A stretch of 64,000 bases of DNA from Rhizophagus clarus. Taxonomy: Eukaryota; Glomeromycota; Glomeromycetes; Glomerales; Glomeraceae. The stretch lies in NCBI GenBank assembly GCA_015698045.1, contig BLAL01000288.1:124001-188000 (forward strand). Direction: 5' to 3'. The notes beneath the pieces are model-generated. The model saw only the letters and a list, made by a program, of their open reading frames with translations. It made no database searches and was not told the origin of the DNA. Position 1 is the first letter of the stretch, and every line of letters begins with the position of its first letter. Positions 57,809-64,000 of the stretch are shown here, in pieces. Both the position numbers and the translations under genes were made by a program.

Positions 57809-59680
57809 ATGCCGTATTACAACTTAACTAAGAATCAAAAGAAAGCACATTTAAAGAAACATCGTCAAGAAATAACTATTAAAAAACAAGAAAATTATTG
57901 TAACTTGTGTTATCCTGTTGATAGAATACCAGTTGATAACATACCAAACGGATTTCATCTATTTTGGCTTTGGATTTCAGTGCATCATACTGCGGAACAG
58001 TATACAGGCGCTACAGTTGCTGCATTTAAAATATTGACAGAAGAATTTTATACTGCTACCGAGTTAGATATTATTGTAAACACAACTACAAGTATTGTAA
58101 AAAGTATAAGATACCAAGAAATCACTATACCATTTTTAGAACTATCTTTTTATTTGCATAAATTATTTGAGCTTACCAACAGTTTTCAAAGTCTTTCAAC
58201 TGCAGAACAAATAGTTACTGCACATCAGATCTTTCATAATACTCAACCAATTCCAAATCTCAATATGGCTATCACAAATGATCAAATGAAGGCGCTCTTG
58301 GATGGAGTTTTTGGAGCAGGAGGTGTTGATTGGAAAACTGCCCTTACAAATATGCATAATGAAGCTCAAGCAACAAATGCTGCGCTTACCGCTTTACGGA
58401 TAGCTACTACTAATCATGCTACTAAAATAGTAGAAGTACCACCATTTTATGGAAATGACACAGAGGATCCTAACGAATGGATTGAAAATTTTATTCAAGC
58501 CCATACAACTAATGGATGAGCAGATGCCAGAAGAGTAGCTTTAGCTACAGGACATTTGAAGGAAGCTGCCTATGATTGGTATCAAAATGATGAGACAAAT
58601 ATAACTCAATGGGAAGGAGACCCTGGCAACTCCTTTAAAGAAAGACTTATTGCTTACTTTGCTACACCAGCCTGAAAGAATCAATGGGCAAGAGAATTAC
58701 AAGGAGTAAAACAGAAGAAAGGAGAATCAATTGAGGATTACTCTTGACGCTTTAGAAAACTCTTAAACAGAGCAACTACAGGAAATGTTTTAGCTGACCA
58801 ACATCAAGTTAACTACTTTATAAACGGATTGTCTCCAATCTATGTTAGTCAAGTAGTATTGGTTTCTCCAGCCACCTTAGCTGCTGCTATTGAACGAGCT
58901 AAATTAGTAGAATCAGGTGTAAAATATACCCTATTAAATGTAATGCCAAAGGAAGAAGCTCCAATTCCCTCTACCTCGCAAAGCGTTGTTGCACCAGCAC
59001 CTATTCCAGCTCCAGTTATCCAAGTAGAAAATAGTCTTAAAAATGAACTTGATGCTCTCACAAAGCAAATGCAACAGTTATCCATTAACTACGCAAATTT
59101 GTTCGCGTCTGTTACCAGAACTCCTCGATTTAATCAATCAAATAATCGTACTCCTCGCCCAGAAAATATTAATAGATCTAGAAACAAAAGAGAAGTGACT
59201 TGTTTCAAGTGTGAGAAACTAGGACATTATGCTAAGGAATGTACCGCTCTAGGAAACAAACGTCCCAACCAAGTTCAATTTCAATCTAATAGAAATAATC
59301 AACGACCTGTTAATTTTATGGACTATGAAGAAGAGTGTTATGAAACTGATGAGTATGAGGAATACGATGATGAATTTGAAACAGAAATTTACGCTTTTAA
59401 GAGGAAAGAACCCTACCAAAGAGAAGTTCGAGAAGTAAAAAGAAGAGCTATGCCTCGCTCTGAATCTCAAAAAGAAGAACAAGCTAGACTTGTCCCAGAC
59501 ATAGAAATGCAAGATGCTGAGCCTTTAAAAAGTAAAAAGGTTAGAAGAAAAATGTTGCCAGCTCCAATTGAGCAACTTACCGAATTTAATGTTGCAAATT
59601 ACTTGAGAGATTTGCCCTGTGAATTGTCAGTAGGACAAGCTGCGCATGAAATCCCTAAGTATCGTTCGGAACTAATCTGA
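57809..59680 (+). pseudogene. Ty3/gypsy gag region
   Basis: Capsid-like part includes EVPPFYGNDTEDPNEWIENF and the Trp-containing retrotransposon gag domain; near 59200 a single CCHC knuckle, CFKCEKLGHYAKEC, marks the nucleocapsid. An acidic Tyr/Glu-rich stretch and a basic stretch follow. In the family gag forms the intracellular particle that packages element RNA. An N-terminal segment (about 57809-58260) has a Cys/His-containing start not usual for gag. Confidence 0.8.
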
Positions 59681-59759
59681 GCTGTTAGAAGAACCAGGAA
59701 AAAAGAAACCAATTTTATTGAAAGAAATGATTCCCCTGATCTTGATCAAACTACTGCTG

Positions 59760-60500
59760 CGCGATGTGAATTGTACGTAGAAAAAGAACCCATCTCTGCC
59801 GTGATCGATAGTGGAGCTGCAACAAGTATAATTACCAAATCATTGATGAAACAACTTGGCTATCAAATGGATCAACCCTCTAATATGGTGATTGTCACTG
59901 CTAATAGAACCAGAGTTCGTGCATTAGGAATGATTGCCGTATTACCAATTCATCTCAGCCATATTATAGTACAAACACCAGTGCATGTTTTGGACTCCCA
60001 AGATGATGTTCTTATTCTAGGAAATGATTGGCTTAGAAGAGTTAATGCCATCGTTAATTGGAGGGCAGAGAAATTGTCAGTCCATTATAAAGGAAGAACC
60101 GTAAATGTACCTTTGATTTTTACGGTAACTAAAGCTCTTATTAATGCTAAATCCCTAGGAGAAGAAGGAGAAGAAGAAGACGATGAAGAATATGAAAATG
60201 AGGAGTTAGTCGAAGCTTCTTTATATTATTCGGATACTTGGGACTCAGATTCAGACGACTTAGAATATAATCCCTGGATGGAAATGCACTCACCAGATTA
60301 CTCTGAGAAAGAAGAGACGTCTGAAGATAAAAATGAAGGAAATCCTGCTGTATTTCTTGCAGAAGTGCAGGAAGAGAATAATTCTTCAGCAGTGGTAAAA
60401 TCCAATCTAGGACCATTGGATCATCATCAACAAACACTCTTTCAGTCCCTTATGAAAGAATATGAAGACATCTGCGCAAAAAGTCAAACTAAGATAGGAA
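59760..60500 (+). pseudogene. Ty3/gypsy aspartic protease region
   Basis: AVIDSGAATSIITKSLMKQL holds the DSGA active-site motif, and VLILGNDWLRRVNAIVNW is the typical second half of retropepsins. It processes the gag-pol polyprotein. A long acidic linker follows before reverse transcriptase. Confidence 0.85.
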
Positions 60501-60529
60501 AAACTCATATCATCTGACATAGGATTTTG

Positions 60530-61350
60530 ACCGGAGATGCTGCTCCTGTCACTCAACCTTCCTATAGAATGAATCCAGTAAAAAGGGAATTTTTAAAGAA
60601 TGAGATTGTGAAAATGGAAGCACAAGGCATTATTAGAAAATCATCTAGTCCTTGGGCTTCTCCTGTGGTGATTGTAGAAAAGAAAGGAGGAGATAAAAGA
60701 TTATGCATAGATTATCGAAAGTTGAACGCAATTACTAAAGTGGACGCATACCCTTTACCAAGAATTGACGATCTCTTAGAAAATTTAAGAAGTGCAACTT
60801 GGTTTACCACTTTGGATCTTGCAAGTGGTTACTGGCAAGTTCAAATGAGCGAAAAGGATATTGAAAAGACTGCTTTCATCACCCCCCTTTGGCCTGTACG
60901 AATTTCTCGTTATGCCTTTTGACTTGGCATATGCTCCAGAAACTTTCCAGCGTCTCATGAATTATATTCTCCAAGACTTCTTAGGAATATTCGTGGTAGT
61001 ATACCTGGATGATGTAATTATCTACACTAGAGGACCTCTAGAAATGCACTTGGATCACTTGCGTCAAGTATTTGAAACTTTGCGAAGCGCTAATCTTCAA
61101 ATCAAATTGAAAAAATGTTATTTTTGTTACCCCAATATCCACTTCCTTGGACATGTAGTAGGAAGGGATGGAATCCAAGTAGATCCAGAAAAAATTGAGA
61201 AAGTGAAGAATTTTCCTATACCACAAAACTTGCGACAATTGCATGCTGCGCTTGGATTATTCTCTTATTATCGAAAATTTATCAAAGATTTCTCAAAGAT
61301 TGCACGTCCCATGAATGAATTACTTAAAAAAGACGTACCTTTTGAATAGG
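60530..61350 (+). pseudogene. Ty3/gypsy reverse transcriptase region
   Basis: Motifs in order: SSPWASPVVIVEKKGGDKRL, CIDYRKLNAITKVDAYPLPR, TTLDLASGYWQV, and the catalytic VVYLDDVIIYTR, then FLGHVVGRDGIQVDPEKIEK. These are diagnostic for the Ty3/gypsy reverse transcriptase, which copies element RNA to cDNA. Confidence 0.9.
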
Positions 61351-61419
61351 ATCAGAAGAAGCAAAATGCTTTTGAAAGATTAAAAGAGTGCTTAATGAAA
61401 GCTCCCATTTTAAGCTACC

Positions 61420-61805
61420 CAGATTTCAACCGATCATTCATCATTTACACGGATGCCTCAGGAACAGGCTTAGGTGCTGTCCTATCATAATTACAAGAGG
61501 ATGGTAAAGAACATGTGATTGCATATGCGAGTCGAAGTATGAACAAAGCTGAAATGAATTATGCTATCACCGATCAAGAATGTCTTGCGGTAGTTTGGGC
61601 TGTCCAACACTTTCAGCATTATTTGGGAATGAAGCCCTTCACTATTGTTACAGATCATATTGCCTTAAAATGGCTCAAAACTTCCAAGATTCTAAAAGGA
61701 AGGCGAGCCAGATGGATCATGGAACTCCAGCAATACGACTTCCAAATTAAGCATCATCCAGGAAAAGCTAATGCTAATACTGATGCTTTATCACGAATCC
61801 ATAAA
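61420..61805 (+). pseudogene. Ty3/gypsy RNase H region
   Basis: The first acidic motif (IIYTDASGTGLGAVL) and YASRSMNKAEMNYAITDQEC, LAVVWAVQHF and IVTDHIALKWL are the standard RNase H signatures of this group; HHPGKANANTDALSR closes the domain. It degrades the RNA strand during reverse transcription. Confidence 0.9.
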
Positions 61806-62670
61806 GACCCAGTTGAGTGTTATATGATTTCTATCGTTCCTTCTGGATTGAATAATGAAGAAATGCTCGAAGAAACCTTAAATATCAATAATGAGGAAAT
61901 CTGTGAAAGATGTCATAAATCTGCCCTATGCACTGATGAATGGGATATTTTCCACGGCTTTAATAGTTATTGCTCCATCATAGGAGACGCATGCTTTATT
62001 AATGATGGACATCATACTCATAGAATTTGTTTTGAGTATTAACGAAAAATTGAAAAGAAAAGATGCGCTAAGAGTCAGAAAATTCAAGCGCAACTACAAA
62101 AGGAAGAAGAAATCATCAATCAAGCAAAGACTTATATTTGGAGTAAATGCGATATGGAAATAGAACGTGCTGTAGTTCAAAGAAATGTTAAACTCACCAG
62201 AAATCTAAGAATCCTAGATAATAATCGTCCTAATTACCAAAACCATTGTGAGAATTGTAGAACGCTTTTAAATTCAAAAAGAGAAAATTGGATGTTATTT
62301 TCCTATCCACCCCCATATGATCAATGGTACTGCCTTAGTGATGTACTTACCTGCAAAACTTGTTTTAGAGAATTAGCAGAAGAATATTTTGGAGATGTAG
62401 AGATGCAATACTTAGAAATTCTTAAAGAGACCACTGAGATGGAAATGTCGCAAGATGAACAATTTCCTCCAGGAATCGGTTGGAAGTATGATGAAGAAGA
62501 GGAATATGAAATTCAACAAACCCGTATTCATCCAGATATGAATCCAGACTATTTGGTTAATGAACCCTGGTGGAATGAACCTATCGATGTTCAGATTGAA
62601 AACTATTATTACGAAACTGAAATAATTATGAATAATATCAAAGTGGTTGTACAACAACCACTTTTCTAAA
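61806..62670 (+). pseudogene. Cysteine-rich extra segment between RNase H and integrase
   Basis: About 860 bp that is not part of the usual pol order. It encodes Cys pairs (EICERCHKSALCTDEW; CENCRTLL...CLSDVLTCKTC) and an acidic tail rich in Tyr and Trp (YLVNEPWWNEPIDVQIENYY). Likely zinc-binding. No family is recognised. The minus-strand relative carries two extra genes just before its integrase. Confidence 0.6.
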
Positions 62671-62740
62671 CTCAGCACCAAAAGAAAAGAAAACAAACGG
62701 ATGAAAGCGAAAGTGTTAGCATTGTGACTAACAGCCCATC

Positions 62741-63997
62741 ATGGATCCCAACCAATACCACCAAATATATCAATATTTATATCAACAAATACTACCTACC
62801 TTTAATACGTCTCGAGAAAAACAGAAATTTATCAACCTCTGCAACAATTTTGAATTAAAATTAAATTATCTTTATAAGAAGAACAAAAGGAAAAATAGAC
62901 AATTATTGAAAGTCATTAGAAATTTTGAATTGGAACCACTATTATATATGATGCACAATGATCCTACTGCCGCTCATTTTGCAGTAGATACCATGTTCAA
63001 TAAAATTAAGGATCGTTACTATTGGCCTCAAATGTATGAAAACATAAGAGAATATGTTAGATCATGTGATTCTTGTCAAAGAAGAGGAAAATCTAAAATA
63101 AACCAATTGCTCCACCCTATTGCCGTGCATGGACCTTTTTATCAAGTAGGAATAGACTTTGTTGGACCATTATCCATAACTCCTAATGGAAATCGTTATA
63201 TAATCGTTGCTATGGATTATATGACTAAATGGCCTGAAGCGAGACCAGTATCATGTGCTACTGCGGAAGAAACATCACAATTTATCTATGAAGATATTAT
63301 TTGTCGTCATGGATGCCCTGCAAAATTATTGTCAGATAGAGAAACACATTTTAATAATCAAATGGTAGAAAAACTTTTGGAGAAATTTGGGATTAAACAT
63401 GTATTTTCTACTCCCTATCACCCACAAACAAATGGATTAGTCGAACGATTTAATTGTACCTTATGTGAATCATTATCAAAGTTAGTAATTCAGACCAATG
63501 AGTGGGATAGATATATTGCTCCAGTTTTGTTTGCATATCAGATAAGCAAACATTTTACCACGAAAATATCACCCTTTTATTTGGTAAATGGAAAAGAAGC
63601 TAAACTTCCTGTGGATAATTTATCTGATAATTTAGAACATATAAATCAAAGACTTTTATCTTTAATCGATGATCTGCCTCATGTGCGAGAGGAAGCAAAG
63701 ATAAAGGTTCGAGAGAGTCAGGTCAAGCAAAAAGATTATCATGATCAGAAAATTAAAAAGGAGTTAAATTTTGAAATAGGAGATAAAGTCTTATATTACG
63801 ACACTGCAAAAGAAAAACAATGGACCAGAAAATTAGACCCAAAATGGAAAGGTCCCTTTTATATTCATGAAATCAGGCAAAATGGTACTTATAAATTACG
63901 CTCTATGGAAGGAAAAGTTTTACGAACTCCTGTAAATGGAAGTTTGTTAAAATTGTATTACGATCGACAAAATTGGGCACCGATCATTGCAGTATAG
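62741..63997 (+). CDS. Ty3/gypsy integrase
   Basis: A 418-residue open region. Zinc-binding HHCC part (HNDPTAAHFAVDTMFNKIKD, SCDSCQRRG), catalytic core (FYQVGIDFVGPLSITPNGNR; CRHGCPAKLLSDRETHFNNQ; YHPQTNGLVERFN) and C-terminal GPFYIHEI region ending in SLLKLYYDRQNWAPI. It is closely related along its length to the integrase of the minus-strand element. The start ATG lies about 70 bp after the cysteine-rich segment in a separate frame context. Confidence 0.9.
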   Translation: MDPNQYHQIYQYLYQQILPTFNTSREKQKFINLCNNFELKLNYLYKKNKRKNRQLLKVIRNFELEPLLYMMHNDPTAAHFAVDTMFNKIKDRYYWPQMYENIREYVRSCDSCQRRGKSKINQLLHPIAVHGPFYQVGIDFVGPLSITPNGNRYIIVAMDYMTKWPEARPVSCATAEETSQFIYEDIICRHGCPAKLLSDRETHFNNQMVEKLLEKFGIKHVFSTPYHPQTNGLVERFNCTLCESLSKLVIQTNEWDRYIAPVLFAYQISKHFTTKISPFYLVNGKEAKLPVDNLSDNLEHINQRLLSLIDDLPHVREEAKIKVRESQVKQKDYHDQKIKKELNFEIGDKVLYYDTAKEKQWTRKLDPKWKGPFYIHEIRQNGTYKLRSMEGKVLRTPVNGSLLKLYYDRQNWAPIIAV

Positions 63998-64000
63998 TTA

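Larger units (their letters stand above)
57270..64000 (+). mobile_element. Ty3/gypsy element, 5' LTR to integrase, cut by window end
   Basis: A 5' LTR abuts the satellite, followed by gag, protease, reverse transcriptase, RNase H, a cysteine-rich extra segment and integrase in canonical Ty3/gypsy order. The 3' LTR lies beyond the window. The coding part carries about half a dozen breaks, so this copy is broken, but domain motifs are well preserved and it looks younger than the minus-strand element at 45.6-50.8 kb. It inserted into or beside the satellite. Confidence 0.9.

Overview
The window looks like an accessory, repeat-dominated stretch of a very AT-rich fungal genome, most likely an arbuscular mycorrhizal fungus of the Rhizophagus type (Glomeromycotina). 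The evidence is family resemblance seen by eye: a zinc-ribbon protein kinase of the expanded HGxLHGGN class, an F-box/leucine-rich protein of the Glomeromycotina type, short introns with TACTAAC-like branch sites, and a dense mix of pogo, hAT-like, CACTA/Tnp2, LINE and Ty3/gypsy sequences. No database search was possible.

Layout. 1-12.1 kb: AT-rich DNA with LINE remnants and two minisatellites whose units carry small palindromes. 12.1-19.2 kb: the host-gene part, with a TA-flanked MITE, a two-exon kinase (12696-13959), a candidate minus-strand multi-exon locus (14707-16668, apparently decayed) and an intact F-box gene (17812-19182). 20.5-22.4 kb: a probable inverted-repeat element with a decayed ORF and a triple repeat that imitates 3' splice sites. 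22.4-30.8 kb: old repeats, including a 639-bp tandem duplication. 30.8-42.5 kb: a cluster of four intron-bearing loci (a beta-rich hypothetical, a lysine-rich hypothetical on the minus strand, a decayed Tnp2 transposase, and an intact small coiled-coil gene on the minus strand). 43.8-44.6 kb: a non-autonomous hAT-like element.

45.6-50.8 kb: a 5'-truncated Ty3/gypsy fossil on the minus strand. Its integrase is interrupted by a second hAT-like element, and just before the integrase it carries an open P-loop deoxynucleoside/thymidylate-kinase-like gene plus a zinc-knuckle/coiled-coil ORF. 50.9-57.3 kb: a palindromic 29-30 bp satellite of roughly 97 units, split by a complete-looking pogo transposon. 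57.3-64 kb: a second Ty3/gypsy element, cut by the window end, with a cysteine-rich extra segment between RNase H and integrase.

The most notable observation is the nucleotide-kinase-like gene inside a Ty3/gypsy lineage. It lies immediately before the integrase, where the related element in this window also carries extra sequence and where some lentiviruses carry dUTPase. The second theme is short hairpin-forming tandem repeats: inside both hAT-like elements, in stand-alone minisatellites, and as the large satellite.
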